This document shows positions 22,410 through 33,319 of a stretch of 62,286 nt of DNA, in pieces. This DNA is from Hysterium pulicare CBS 123377. Lineage: Eukaryota > Ascomycota > Dothideomycetes > Hysteriales > Hysteriaceae. The position numbers were made by a program, and so were the translations under genes. The notes beneath the pieces were generated by a model. That model worked only from the letters and a program-made list of their open reading frames with translations. It was not told where the DNA came from and did no database searches. The stretch's first letter is position 1. Each line of letters starts with the position of its first letter. Location of the stretch: positions 1 to 62,286 of the forward strand of contig AJFK01000741.1 of assembly GCA_000467715.1 (NCBI GenBank). Direction: 5' to 3'.

Positions 22410-24560
22410 TTGACATCCCCGCGCTCTCGGATTGAGATAGTGCTTCAATATCGGCAAGAAGATTCGACACGCTTTTTCGTGTCGATCTTGCCGAGATCGT
22501 TTATGCTGATGGATGCTATCTTGAGTGTTTTGCAGTTATGTGCGCAAGACTCAGACCGGATGATCCGCCTACTTGCTTCTGAAAGCATTAAGAACCTAGC
22601 TTGCGGAGAGAATGAACCTGGCGACGGAACTGAACGAGGCAATACCGCCGCTGTTGGGATTTCAGGCCACTTTCCCGATGCGAAAGACCATGAAGTGTTT
22701 TGACAATTCCTAATCAACAACCCCTAGGCGAATATGGAGGTCCCAAAAGATAAAAATGATCCGTGGCTCTATTGCGGCCCAACAACGAAGTAGAAGAATA
22801 CCAGTACAGGGGGCGAAGGGTGGCTTCATCACAACGCCAAGCGTTTTTGATATACGATTTTTCAGTGATTACCGAAGGGGTGGAACAAATTAGCCACGCT
22901 CAAAGATTAGCCTAGTCAATGGCATAATGGAAGTGGCAGATTTATCCACGATGCCACACCAGTGCTGCATTGCAGATTGTTCTAGGGGCGACTATTGGCG
23001 TGAAACCAATAGCGGAAACGTTGGTATTTTCTTCATTTCAGGTAAGCATATGGGTATCAAGCCACGAGTCGTCCGGGAGTGCTAACGATATACCAAGAGG
23101 CAGTTATACATATGTTTAAGGTACAACAAATATCATTTTAAGTTTGGTGACCCAGGTTCCTTTGTGTATACCGCTTGTTCATCTACGCTGACGGCGATTG
23201 ATTTCGCTTAGAACGCTCTGTGAAGGGAAGACCGCAGTGATTGCCGGCGAAACGAATGTAATGACCAACCAAGCTCCACCCGGCTTTAATAGTGACCACT
23301 TCCTCGCATGGACCAGCATCTGCAACAGCTCCAATGATGCTTCTGATGGATGTAGCAAAACCATTCAAAGTTATTCGAAGATGCGTAGACCGAAGGCGAT
23401 GCGATTTTTGCTACTGTCCTTAAAACAAGAGTAAATCATAGGATGGAAACGGTCTCAATCACTCGACTGCAATCCTGCACCTAGGAGACAATTTCCAAGA
23501 GAACTTTAGTTTTAGTGACTTTGAACCATTCAGATTTAGCTGCACCAAATTTAGAGCGTAGGCGGCACTTGGAGAGGGTGCATTAGAGATGAAGGCTCGT
23601 CTCAGGGATGTTTTCGCCGAATCCACCCACCCGGATTAGTCTCTGTACGTTGGATCCGCACCAGCAAAGTTCGGCTACGCTGGGCTATTATCAGGCGCTG
23701 TATCTCACAGAAAACTTTCAAGTATGGAGCTCCCTACCTTGGCGCCAAGACCCATATCTGGTGAAGAGTTCCCACGGACCTCGCGAAGAGAAGCATCAAC
23801 GTTGCGACAATGTTTCCATCCTGACCCACACCCGCAGGCCTTGCTCGAATGGCGTTTATCAACAGCTACGGCGTTACTAAGGGGAATTTAACTGTCTCGA
23901 TCAAGTATTCGCCCCTGGAGCGTCTAGGAACTAACTAAGGACACCATATCTAGTTGCTGCCTGTACAAAGAGCTTAGCCTAACGCAATAATACTAGGTGT
24001 ATATGCATTACTTGCTCATAATTGAAATAAATTGACTCAGGACCTAATTGTACTTCAACACGACTACCGCTCGTTGATCCGCTGCAACTTCCGGTCATGG
24101 TCCGTGACAGAAACATCAGCACTCGTCACTCGTAGGCATGGGCTTCTCCTTCCATCGGGCAAAGCCTACAACAGCTTGGACTGGGTCGACCGTTTTCCGA
24201 AGTCGCTCAATTATACACTAATATGGTAGGTTACAAACACGGCATGCAAGCCCAGGAATCCTACTCGCTTCCCGCGCCGCATTTAGCTACAGCTCGCCCG
24301 CATATAGCGCTTGGATGTATCTACAAATTTATTCGAGTCACCTGAGAACTTGTCGTTAGACAAACTCTCGCTGAATATGCAAAAACGTGCTGTTACCAGA
24401 GACCAGTCATCGGAGACTCCTTGTACGATCGGCATCCATTCCATGCTCACTATCAAGGCTTCAATCTCCGATTTTGTCACGTATCAGAAACCCTGAGAAC
24501 CCCTAGAGGTCGCCTGCACTAACGGCATTGACAACAAGATTGCTAGTGGCTAAAGTGATG
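22410..24560 (+). pseudogene. non-reducing polyketide synthase relic (KS and MAT parts)
   Basis: The plus strand carries a ketosynthase (KS) of the non-reducing type. The pieces are NTAAVGISGHFPDAKDHEVF (22641-22700), KNTSTGGEGWLHHN, GDYWRETNSGNVGIFFISG (about 22990-23043) and YHFKFGDPGSFVYTACSST. The active-site Cys is at 23176-23178. Then come AVIAGETNVMTNQAPPG, VFAESTHPD with SLYVGSAPAKFGYAG (about 23610-23680), and RVPTDLAKRSINVATMF. The acyltransferase follows: GQSLQQLGLGRPFSEVAQLY (about 24158), RQTLAEYA where GHSLGEYA is expected (24358-24381), IHSMLTIKASISDF (24430-24473) and EVACTNGIDNKIASG (24506-24552). Stops lie at 22701, 23209 and elsewhere, and frames change repeatedly. No product-template, carrier-protein or thioesterase domain was found. 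Intact relatives make aromatic polyketides. The nucleophilic Ser of the transferase has become Thr. Confidence 0.85.
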
Positions 24561-24785
24561 TTGTGGCCTCTCCGAGGTTTCTCGCACATTGTTTAATTAT
24601 AGGTTGCATAGCTATATGTACATCTAGAGACAGTTTTACACAAGTTGAACGGACTCGAACATGCCGCTCTATCTATGATCCTAAAGGACCTATTATTGCT
24701 ACCTATTTTACCTCTACTAGAGAAAGCAAATATAAAGGCTGCATCCCTCGGTTTAGCAGATAAATACCTAGGTTCTTACTACCCT

Positions 24786-25057
24786 GCGCACGAGCGCTGG
24801 AGTGAGCGCACAAGCGCTGGAGTGAGCGCACAAGCGCAGGTGTCAGCGCATGAGCGCAGGTGTCAGCGCATGAGCGCAGGTGCTCAGCGCACAAGCGCAG
24901 GTGCTTAGCGCACAAGCGCAGGTGTTTAGCGCACAAGCGCAGGTGTTCAGCGCATAAGCGCAGGTGTTTAGCGCACAAGCGCAGGTGTTTAGCGCACAAG
25001 CGCAGGTGTTCAGCGCATAAGCGCAGGTGTTCAGCGTACAAGCACCGGAATGCTTCA
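24786..25057 (+). repeat. 20/21-bp minisatellite, 12 units plus one degenerate
   Basis: Unit close to GCGCACAAGCGCAGGTGTTT. The first four units (24786-24865) are 20 bp long; the next eight (24866-25033) are 21 bp; a degenerate unit ends at 25057. Units alternate CACAAG, CATAAG and CATGAG variants. The 21-bp part is open in several frames on both strands (for example the 7-residue period AHKRRCL), which reflects period length and not a real protein. It lies about 220 bp after the last recognisable PKS transferase sequence. Confidence 0.9.
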
Positions 25058-25078
25058 CACATGCGCCGGTAATGTTGT

Positions 25079-25615
25079 ATGTGCGGCATATTCACAGGCT
25101 TTGTGAGCGGGCCCAACGTTACTTTAGAGTTTTTCCATAGGATTTTGGGAGAGATTTGTAGCATACTGCTAGCAAGCTCACGGCGACGAAGAACATCTCG
25201 CCCATCTAATCAAAACCAGCATGTTTCAAAAGCCTTCAGCGCTCTGGGTGGATACAACAACGGCTTCAAAGGCGATCCATATATTATCCTCCACTTGGCT
25301 GACTGCGAAGTTACGGGAAAGCCCGGGTTAAGTTCTACCTCGAGGGGACTGGTATTTTGGCTCTGCAACGCGTTCTTGATTGACGGTATTAGACTGACCA
25401 CCGAATAAACGCTAACTATGCAGTGCACTCAAAGGGCACCGATCCCGACAAACATGGATAGAGAGTTTGCGGATCGTGGTACCGTCAACGGCGTAGTAGA
25501 CGTACTAAAACGTCTTGGGCTAGAGGCAAAACATGGAAACAAAACCAGGCCGACTTTTACGTCTATGAAAATGTGGCCATTTACGAAGGCGTTACTTTTG
25601 CGGGGAGGTGAATGA
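25079..25615 (+). pseudogene. coding-like remnant, product unknown
   Basis: Two frames look coding: 25079-25408 (containing HVSKAFSALGGYNNGFKGD and YIILHLADCEVTGKPGLSST) and a second frame reading KARVKFYLEGTGILALQRVL, then INANYAVHSKGTDPDKHG and QADFYVYENVAIYEGVTFAG. The second looks the more natural but contains stops. I cannot assign a family. It could be a tailoring gene of the dead PKS cluster by position only. Confidence 0.3.
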
Positions 25616-27690
25616 GCATGCTGGATATTGGCAATATCCTTAAGAGCACTGCAGAAATGTCGCGAAGGGCCTAGGACTTGTTTTAGACTCCAGTGTGTCT
25701 ATAGACGGAAACAAGTTCCACGCTAATGGACAGAATCCGCCAATAGCAGCCCTCTTGGTTTTCCGTTCGCGCTCTCGCGAATAGAAAATACCACCCCCTT
25801 TCGGCCAGTACATTAGCTGTTGCAGCTGGTCCCCACAGCAACATCTCATACGGGTGTAAGATGGCCAGAGTTTCCTGTATCCTCCGCTTGCTCCTAGGAG
25901 TAGCGAACATCGATGTACAGCGAGTCTAGCAGTTCCATGTAACTGCTTCATTTCTCTTTGATGCTTCATAAATCCAGCTTACCAAGTCATATATCACACT
26001 TCTTATTATTTGTTCTCGATTCAGGACCCAATATTTCAGTGTCCTGCCGACTTTATTTCAGTGCCTCCGTGGCGTCCATTATTAGGCCACTTTCCAGTCC
26101 GCTGTACGGAAGAGAGCAGAAGAGAGGGCTATAGCTTCTTCGTAGGAGATGTCTAAATCGCAAAGCGGACGATCGGGCACCACAACCCCAACCGCTGCGC
26201 AGCTAGATGGTGCTGCCGGAGTCGTCAGCAACCCTAATGCGAAGCCCAAAGCGAATAGCCTTGTGTCTCCTGAGGTTCAGGACTATGGATCTTTCGACAA
26301 TCGAGTAATTTCCTGCGTGAGCCCTCCGGGAAGACTTCTCCGCCAGTTCATCTTAACTACTAAGTGCCTGTTGTGGGTTCGCGAAAGCGCATAGGTCTCT
26401 ACTACTACAGAAAGATACTTTCTCGCGATATCTAAAACAATAATATTATCCTCATTGGTGCTCTACAAGAAGGCGCAGAGCGATGTCCATCGATTTGGAT
26501 TTGGCCAGGGAGTCGAATGGCGGGCGCCGGCTGGAGCGAGCTATTGAACTGGTACCACGGAAATTATAGCAATGGAAGTACCGAAAGGCAGGGAGCATAC
26601 GTGTAACACTATGATAAAGAGTCACTTGTGCTATCTCTTTATTTGGATTATCATCTCGATGGACCCTACCTACGATAAGTTAATTTGCATCCAGAGATTT
26701 CCTTGTTAAATTTTCGCGAGTTTAAAGGCGTAAAAGTGCTAGCTAAGCAGCTCTGTGTTATCCCTTTTTATTTTATATAAAAATGTTTATTCACTGCTAA
26801 TTATCGTGATGCGGACAGGCTGTACCAGCCTATAATAGAGAAATGGCACACTTACCCTTGAGCTATCGTCACCTCGCTAACTAAAGGAGAAGTTCCAAAT
26901 CGTGCCTAACCACAGTAAGCCCACAAATAAATGCCAGAAAACATATGTCTTTAATTCGCGTACAAGCACCTAGGAGATCGGACGTCTTGTCGATACCAGC
27001 ACCGGACCGAATAGCATGGTGGATGCAGGCCTTAATGTCATCGTTATGCGGAGGCTTGTCTTCTATCCGCATACCAGAGGTCTTGTGCGTGTAATGCATA
27101 CTGCATCTGACTCAACCTGATATCAATATCCTATGTAATAAAAGTCCCAATGACGACCTTGGTCATGGAGAGTGAGGTGATATACGGATGGTGAGTTACG
27201 TTTTCGGAAGAACGGCGTTTCAATAAGTTGAAATGGTGTTAGGCACAAAAAGAAAATAATAGGCGGCTACTTCCCATCTAGAATAGTCGACTTTGCGATA
27301 TGCCTTATTCCACAGAGAAGGTGGCTTTGAGACTCCAGCCGTACCTCTAGTTGCATCCAACCCTTCCTTTCAAGAGCAAAATCTACCTTCCGACACTTCG
27401 TTCTAACATCTCTAGAGGTTCAAATCTCAGACATGTGAATCTCAAGAATCGGTGTTAATAGAGCTCGCGAAGTGTTAGATCCGCAGAATGGTCGGGGGCG
27501 TAAGGTTGAAGTGTTTGGTGTTTTCAATTGTGTCGGACAATATCACGGTGCCTATCAAGCCGACGCCCCTCATGTTGTGGTCGTCTTGGCTACCATTATT
27601 TGAAGGAAATGTTAGAAGTGATCGGAGGTGTCACGCCATTGTCCCGTCAACAGGTCTGGTCAAACATATCGAGATGTTCTTGGCTTCCAT
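25616..27690. other. stretch without recognisable gene
   Basis: A short frame at 26149-26394 (+) begins MSKSQSGRSGTTTPTAAQLD and has the composition of a disordered N-terminus, but nothing recognisable follows. The 26600-26900 segment is moderately AT-rich. No repeats were seen. Confidence 0.35.
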
Positions 27691-27694
27691 CTCT

Positions 27695-28930
27695 TTATCG
27701 CAGGTATATTCTCCGCCTCTGCGGCTGTCTATCCCAATCCACGTCACTCTCTCCGACCCGAATGAAGATGCATGGTATGTACAGGAAGTGCGCAGAAGGT
27801 TCGCAGAAGGTGGGAAGTAGAGTATTTTGAGTATCATGTGATAACTCGTCGATGCCAGCAGGGCTGTGGCAGAGGGAACGGCGGATGTTGTTCAGCAAGC
27901 TCCCGAGCCACTGATAGATATCGAAAAGTGCGTTGGTAGGCTGGGTATGGAGCACGAATCTGATACATTTGATGAAGTTTGAAAGGTTGTCTTTCTGGGT
28001 TAGTAGGTCATCGGAGTCCACTTGTAGACGGCTTGGTAACGTGCTTTGACACTTGCTGCCATTTCCGGGATAATCACCAATCCTCGGGCATTTGCAAGGG
28101 GAAGGGGTAGGGCGAGCGAGTCGGGCTCCATGAATCACGGCGGGGGGCGGTATGAGCTTGAGAATATTTGCTTCTTCTTCATCGTTGTCGTCATCCTCAT
28201 CGTCACCATCCTCCTTGCCGTCTCCTTCATTCTCGTTCTTGTCCCCGCCCTCACCCTCAATATCCCACCCTTGTTCTCCTCTTCGGTATCCTCAGCCCTG
28301 GTGGCATTGACAGCATCGTGGACAACTTCACCACCCGCCTCCTCGCCGGCACGGGGTACGAGTGCCAGCTTCGAATCTGGCTGGCGAAGTGCTATGCTTG
28401 GGTTCTGGTCACTCGATTGACGCACAATGCACGGAACCTTCGTTGTGTCTCAAACCACATATCCTGCAACACGAGCGCACTCTTTGGCACTGAGCTTCGC
28501 TCTGAAGTGTCCCCAGTGTAATACCTGAAAATGTGGCGATGGGATGCGCGTTGTTCCGCGAGGCCATAAATAGTGTATACGTGTACGCCGCAGATAGCTC
28601 TTTGAGTAGAGCCACGCAAAAGCAAAGTAAGTATCGCTTCGCTCTTTCTTGTCTTGCCGTAGCTCAAGCAGTAACGCTGGAGCCTTTCCATTGTTCAACA
28701 AAGCATGGCCCCAATCTTCAAGACGGTACCCATGTCCTGTAGCTTCCATTTGGATGGGAGGATGGAAATGTAAGGAGCGCCATTCGAGTTGTGGGTAGAA
28801 GATGAGGTCTCGGCGGATAGAAAAGGTAAAGGCAGCGGCAGCCTGGGTGATCTTGGGTGAGTGGAACGGGCAGGTTGGGGCGTGGTAATGGGGTGAAGCG
28901 TTCCACAGTTAGCAGAGAGAGCTTCCAAGG
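27695..28930 (-). pseudogene. unrecognised protein relic with acidic linker
   Basis: Minus-strand frames join into protein-like sequence: GAPYISILPSKWKLQDMGTV (about 28780-28720), LQRYCLSYGKTRKSEAILTL (about 28680), VYTIYGLAEQRASHRHIF, SALVLQDMWFETQRRFRAL, then a strongly acidic stretch near 28200 (KEDGDDEDDDNDEEEA), then NLSNFIKCIRFVLHTQP and FDIYQWLGSLLNNIRRSL (27990-27870). Changes of frame near 28700, 28400 and 28250 break it. The order ordered-domain, acidic linker, helical tail is clear; the family is not. Overlapping plus-strand frames look like shadows of it. Confidence 0.4.
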
Positions 28931-29000
28931 TTGGAGGGAGGAGAAAATATACTACCTCCGCTCCGGCTCGGCTTCCGCCAAGCCTTCTTGCGGTGACAAA

Positions 29001-29125
29001 GAGAACTCAACGCAGAATCAAAGCAAGACCGTTACAGTATTCAATAATATCAACTATAAATGAAAGCTTTAAATATAATCACCTCTTACGCGTGGTTGTG
29101 GTTGAGCTTTACCAAACTCCTCTTC
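29001..29125 (+). repeat. dispersed ~75-nt element, copy B
   Basis: Begins GAGAACTCAACGCAGAATCA, shared with copy C at 32847, then GCAAGACCGTTACAG, ATAAATGAAAGCTTTAAATA and GGTTGAGCTTTACCAAACTC. An extra GGTTGT duplication precedes GGTTGAGC. A TATA-like CTATAAATG is inside it. Confidence 0.8.
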
Positions 29126-30310
29126 TTGCGGTGGATGGCGGGCACCAAGCTAACGTTGTCCTCGTCTCCATCAGAAAGAACGGGTAAAGTCTAACGGGCA
29201 TCAGCAACCAACGACAAAGGAAAGAAGGAGTTCCCAACAAGCTGCTTACCAGGCTGCGAGTAAGCGCAGCCTGTCTCTGCTGACAGCTCCGTACCAGCTT
29301 CGTCCTCTGTCTAACCTTTGATAACTCCAAATCGCGATCATCCTTTCTCCCTTTCAATTTGGCCCCTTCTCAGGTCGAAATCCTTACCTATTTGCGCGAT
29401 TCAATCCATGTCGTCCCTACTTGCGAACCCCGCGCGACGTCCGCGCTCGATCTAGATCCTGGAAGCACATAGACTCGCTATAGCTCTCGCTCTTGAGTCC
29501 AACAAGGCCAATTTTGGCCCTGCAATTCTCAGTACGGGAAACCATTTTGGCAAAACTTTAATGACTGTCTTCCACCAGGTGTTTCTCACGGTCTAGCTAT
29601 TTTCGATTCTAAAAGTCCCTTTTCCGTCCCGCTCAGCCTCACAGCCATACACGGTCCGTCGATTGGCGCCATGTGATGTGGACGAAGGCGCAGATCAGCT
29701 TCAGATCACATATTATTTCTGCATCAAAATCAATTGTTTCAATCCCTGCCTGCCTGCCACGCTGCAAGTCACGTTTCAATCAGCCAAAAAGTGCTGCAAA
29801 GCGTCGGCGCAACCGCCGTTTGCATCTTTCAGCTGACAGAATTGGCCGGGATTGTCTACTTCATCGAGTTCTCCGCTAAACAAGCGGTACAGGCCATACT
29901 AGCCAATGCCACGGCGTGTCTGTGACGCAACATTACGGCATATCTCCATATGCGACTACCCTTGATTAAGATAACGAAGTATACGAAACCAGACTATTCA
30001 ATTTCACGGATAATGACACGACGGGTGATCTGGCTGTCAGGATCAACCAATTCGAAAAGGCTACGCGCAGCAATTTTCACGGCCGTTAGTTCATTTGCGC
30101 AGCTCACCTTTACCGCGTCTAATGCCGTCGAAGGATAAGTGGGACGCAAAGAATATTTATAGATATTCGTATCCGCTAATAGCGTGAGGCAAGGTGTTCA
30201 GATCTATCACAGATAGATTTTTAGGGAACATTATAATATTATAGTACTAAATGAGTAGGATATATCTTGATTAAGAAGAATTAGATCAAAGTAGAGAATT
30301 ACCAAATTTC
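29126..30310. other. stretch with coding-like scraps, no recognisable gene
   Basis: Plus-strand scraps such as ALESNKANFGPAILSTGNHF (about 29493-29552) look like protein but I cannot name a family. From 30160 the sequence becomes AT-rich (30220-30300), leading into the CACTGCATGCACCCC repeat. Confidence 0.3.
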
Positions 30311-30521
30311 CTCCCCCTTTTTACTACATACATCCCCCTTTTTCACTGCGTGCACCCCCAATTTTCACGACATACACCCCCCCTTTTCACTGCATGCACC
30401 CCCTCTTTTCACTGCGTGCACCCTTCCTTTCCACTCCATGCATCTCTTTTTTTTTCACTGCGTGGACTCCCTCTTTCCACTATATACACCCTTAAAAGGG
30501 GCCATGCAGTGAAAGGGGGGA
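30311..30521 (+). repeat. CACTGCATGCACCCCC tandem repeat, locus 2, with inverted last unit
   Basis: About eight imperfect units built on CCCTTTTCACTGCATGCACC. The final unit, 30494-30521 (GCCATGCAGTGAAAGGGG), is inverted and can pair with the unit at about 30378-30402. The family is the same as at 15706-15859, about 14.5 kb away. Confidence 0.8.
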
Positions 30522-30978
30522 TAGATTTAGTACTTCTTTTAAAATATCTGAGACTTGTTACTTAACAGAATTAGACACCGTCAGCGCTCTAAGCAAGCCC
30601 AAATTACTTGAAGCTCTCATTAGTCCCGCATCGCATCATTTTCCTAGCGCAAAACTATATACTCAAGAGCACCACTTTCTTCTCCCACGTAATCTTCCTT
30701 GTGGAAGGCGTACGATCCAATCTCCGCTAGGCCCACGTCCCTCAAGGGATCTTTGGTGACGTTATCCAAACACTAGTCATTCAAATTAGCAGCGAGCTCC
30801 AACATGTAAACCCAAGTCATGTCCCCGAACTGGCTGAAAAGACTCGCTGCCGCGGCATTTCTTGGATGTCGGGGCCCTTCAATCCACCCTGGATTAGTGA
30901 CGGTGGCCTGGACGGTGGATTCATGATGATTGGCGAAATCCAAGATTGCGTTCCTGGCATGGCTCTATGCTTACCTGG
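30522..30978 (-). other. coding-like minus-strand scraps, no recognisable gene
   Basis: The minus strand reads FGDMTWVYMLELAANLND (about 30825-30772) and DPLRDVGLAEIGSYAFHKED (about 30753-30694), with stops between. It may be the 3' part of the Rossmann-fold gene that precedes it on this strand, but the family cannot be confirmed from these pieces. Confidence 0.3.
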
Positions 30979-31150
30979 TCAGTTGAACCGAAACTCAAAA
31001 TAGAGGACGGTAGATGGAGCGCTCTCAGGTACTTTGGCGGACCTGCGAGCAAGCAGGACGACGGAGGTAATAGCCTTGTTGCGGAGAGCCAGACAGATGA
31101 CCTCTGTGCCAACGAACCCAGTGGCACCCGTTACAAAGGGGGTCATACTT
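30979..31150 (-). pseudogene. Rossmann-fold NAD(P)-binding fragment
   Basis: From the minus-strand ATG near 31150 the frame reads MTPFVTGATGFVGTEVICLA, then LRNKAITSVVLLARRSAKV. TGATGFVG fits the GxxGxxG dinucleotide-binding motif of extended short-chain dehydrogenases, epimerases and related reductases. The hydrophobic strand before it and the LLARR basic pair after strand 2 suggest NADP(H) preference. The frame closes at 30979, so only about 55 residues remain, and the rest of the domain is not recognisable downstream. It lies just downstream of the oxygenase relic on the same strand. Either it is a separate tailoring reductase or a 3' neighbour. Confidence 0.6.
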
Positions 31151-31377
31151 AAAAGAAAGTCTTTAATTCTTCGAAAAGTTTTGGGTAGTGAAAGTGGTGG
31201 AACTTTTGGCAGGAGGCGTGACCTGGGCGGTTTATACACTGACCTTACCCGGACACCTGCTGCAGTTTGCCCCCCTCCATTTCCCACTGCGTGCCGCCTG
31301 GATACATGTCACAAAACTTGTCACAAAGGAGAGAGCTGTACCACCACTTCGGCGTCTTCCAGGAGTCTCTGCCTCGC

Positions 31378-32288
31378 TTATTGAAGCGCTTTAGAGCCGT
31401 CTTGAGGAATCCAGGCGCTCTCAAGTAGCACTATAGCCCGGCACCGCCGGACATACTGCCATAATCTCTTGCAACTCACTACGCTCATAGCATCTCTGTG
31501 GGGTGGAAACTTCTCGAGGACTTTCTTATCATTGGGAACTCTAGCGTATTTGAGCATGCGGATGAAATCTGCAGAATCGTCGAGCAGGCGGTGTAATTTA
31601 GAGCTGGATGCGATATGTAGCTGGAGTTGTTTCTTGAGAACCAACAAAACGGCGCGCGCTATAGTGTTGCTACATTCAAGCGCGTCTTTGAAAATGCCTC
31701 CAAAAGCTAGCTTCAAATACTACCACCTTCAATCTCGGCCCCGAAAACCTCACTTTGGAGCGCCTGGAGAATGGTTACGATGTCAACGCGATTTGTACAT
31801 CAGGTTAGCTGCATGACACATACATACATTCAAAATTTCCATCTCGGCAGGTCGCCCCTTTTAAGCAGCGTTACGAATTAAGTAACTGTTGCCACCTGTC
31901 AGTAACGATGAAGAGGCTATTGCGAAGCATGGGCTACCAACCCACGGTCAAATACTCAGGAACCCCCAAGAGGCTTGTATTGAAGACTTTCCTTCATTGG
32001 AATGAGCGAGAAGCGATCTTGACCGAGCCGGTGAATAGTGCAAGCACTTCGCCACAGCTGCCTACCAGCGACATGGTCAAGCATATCAATGTAGAAGAAG
32101 CCGGTGGTGGCGTAAGACTTAAACAGGTGCTCAGCTGCGGCCTTATCACCATTGAGCAATTTCGAAAGTGAAATCTTTTCTAGCTCAATAGTTGGCACAT
32201 CTTCGGAAAAAGGTGTATGGTAGAAGTCTCTGACGTGGGAGCTGCCAGCGATGCGCAATGCTTCTACAGCGTGCTTATGAAGAGACAT
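31378..32288 (-). pseudogene. 2-oxoglutarate/Fe(II)-dependent oxygenase relic
   Basis: The minus-strand frame 32288-31956 reads MSLHKHAVEALRIAGSS, then DVPTIELEKISLSKLLNG and LFKSYATTGFFYIDMLDH, then LGQDRFSLIPMKESLQYKPL. This is the N-terminal domain of the isopenicillin-N-synthase-like oxygenases (GFFY motif). A second frame, 31716-31378, reads ARAVLLVLKKQLQL, LHRLLDDSADFIRMLKY and KFPPHRDAMSV, where PHRDA is the His-x-Asp iron-binding part of the facial triad. The second His and the Arg of the RxS motif were not found, and stops follow. Intact relatives hydroxylate or cyclise secondary metabolites. The position next to SDR and PKS relics fits a tailoring enzyme. Confidence 0.75.
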
Positions 32289-32393
32289 TGTTAGAATCCA
32301 ATGATGAAAACAAACGACTTTGTCAGGGCAACAGGAATTTGAGATGTCAAAAAGGAGAGGGGGCCGTGATATCAGACTGTTTGCTCTATCCTT

Positions 32394-32660
32394 TCAGTTA
32401 CGCGATGGGACCGAGAAACACTGGAGACTGCCGAACAGATGGGGTTTACCTGTGGTAGAGTACATACCCAATCCCGGTTCTATTGTTGCACCGTAAATAC
32501 TCCATGTGCGTGGATGCCCTCTAATGCCGTAGGGGCTAGTCTTGTAGATGATATCTCCCTGCTCAGCTAGCTTCTGGAACATCCAAGCCGAGCTCTCATT
32601 GTGGACATTACCGTGCTGCATGTATCGATGCTGGATTGCATGCTCGGTTGCCTTCTGTTT
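32394..32660 (-). pseudogene. unrecognised exon-like fragment
   Basis: The minus strand reads MQHGNVHNESSAWMFQKLAE, then GDIIYKTSPYGIRGHPRTW and SIYGATIEPGLG, followed by GTATGT, a good intron donor. The composition is that of real protein but I do not recognise the family. It lies upstream of the oxygenase relic on the same strand and could be an exon of a different cluster gene. Confidence 0.35.
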
Positions 32661-32846
32661 GTCGTTTTTGCAACATGCTACATTAGGCTACCACTTGACG
32701 AAAACGGCGACTCAACTAACCCTGTGATGTCGGGTATGATGAGCCAGACATTCATGCTGTACTATCGTTCTCCCATTCTTGTAAGAAACGCCCCCTTCAT
32801 CTTCTCCCCAACTTGCTTCCCACACTCCACTTTTCTTCAAACCAAT

Positions 32847-32979
32847 GAGAACTCAACGCAAAATCAAAAAGCAACATCGTTACCTTATTAAATGAAATCA
32901 TCTATAAATGAGACCTTTAATTCTAATCACCGCCTTACGCGCGGTTGAGCTTTGTGAAACTCTTCATCCACTTCTCTTC
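32847..32979 (+). repeat. dispersed ~75-nt element, copy C
   Basis: GAGAACTCAACGCAAAATCA, then ATCGTTACC, AATGAAATCATCTATAAATG, TTCTAATCACCGCCTTACGC and GGTTGAGCTTTGTGAAACTC. It ends about 40 nt before the first coding codons of the SDR relic, on the same strand. Confidence 0.8.
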
Positions 32980-33014
32980 AACCACCGTTCCCTTTTCTTC
33001 GGGGTCTGGCTCGA

Positions 33015-33310
33015 AACGCGGCCATAGGGAAGATTTTACTTGCCACAGGCGCTAATCGGGGTTTAGGTCTTGCCATTATCCGCGCAGCAGAGACTTGCGA
33101 CCCTTCCGCTCATTTAAGTCTTGGTGCCGGGATGTCGAGGCGGATGAAAAGGCATTTGATGATTTGAAGTAGAGCGGCGGTATTGCCTATCTCAACCTAT
33201 TTCAGCTGGACACGACCAAGGGTTCGGACATCGTTAAAGCTATTGAACATGTTACTGCCACTTATAGAGAGCTCGCTGGTGGGACTTTGTTTTCAGAAGG
33301 TAATAACTTG
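33015..33310 (+). pseudogene. short-chain dehydrogenase/reductase, N-terminal relic
   Basis: The frame reads NAAIGKILLATGANRGLGLA, then IIRAAETCDPSAHLSLGAG, and after a frame change CRDVEADEKAFDDLK (stop) GGIAYLNLFQLDTTKGSDIV, then KAIEHVTATYREL. TGANRGLG is the TGxxxGxG cofactor motif of classical SDRs, and LDTT matches the adenine-ring LDVT motif. This resembles fungal carbonyl-reductase-type SDRs. The next expected motif (NNAG) and the catalytic YxxxK were not found; homology ends as the AT-rich island begins at about 33320. Copy C of the dispersed element lies just upstream and could supply promoter-like sequence. Confidence 0.75.
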
Positions 33311-33319
33311 AGCCTAGTA

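Noticed and set aside
24786-25057. CRISPR-like array
   Set aside because: There are no unique spacers between the units and the host is eukaryotic; it is a plain tandem repeat.
24703-25164. Minus- and plus-strand frames through the minisatellite (EHLRLCA and AHKRRCL repeats) as repeat proteins
   Set aside because: The repeat unit contains no stop in several frames and its length is a multiple of three in the second part, so long open frames arise automatically on both strands.
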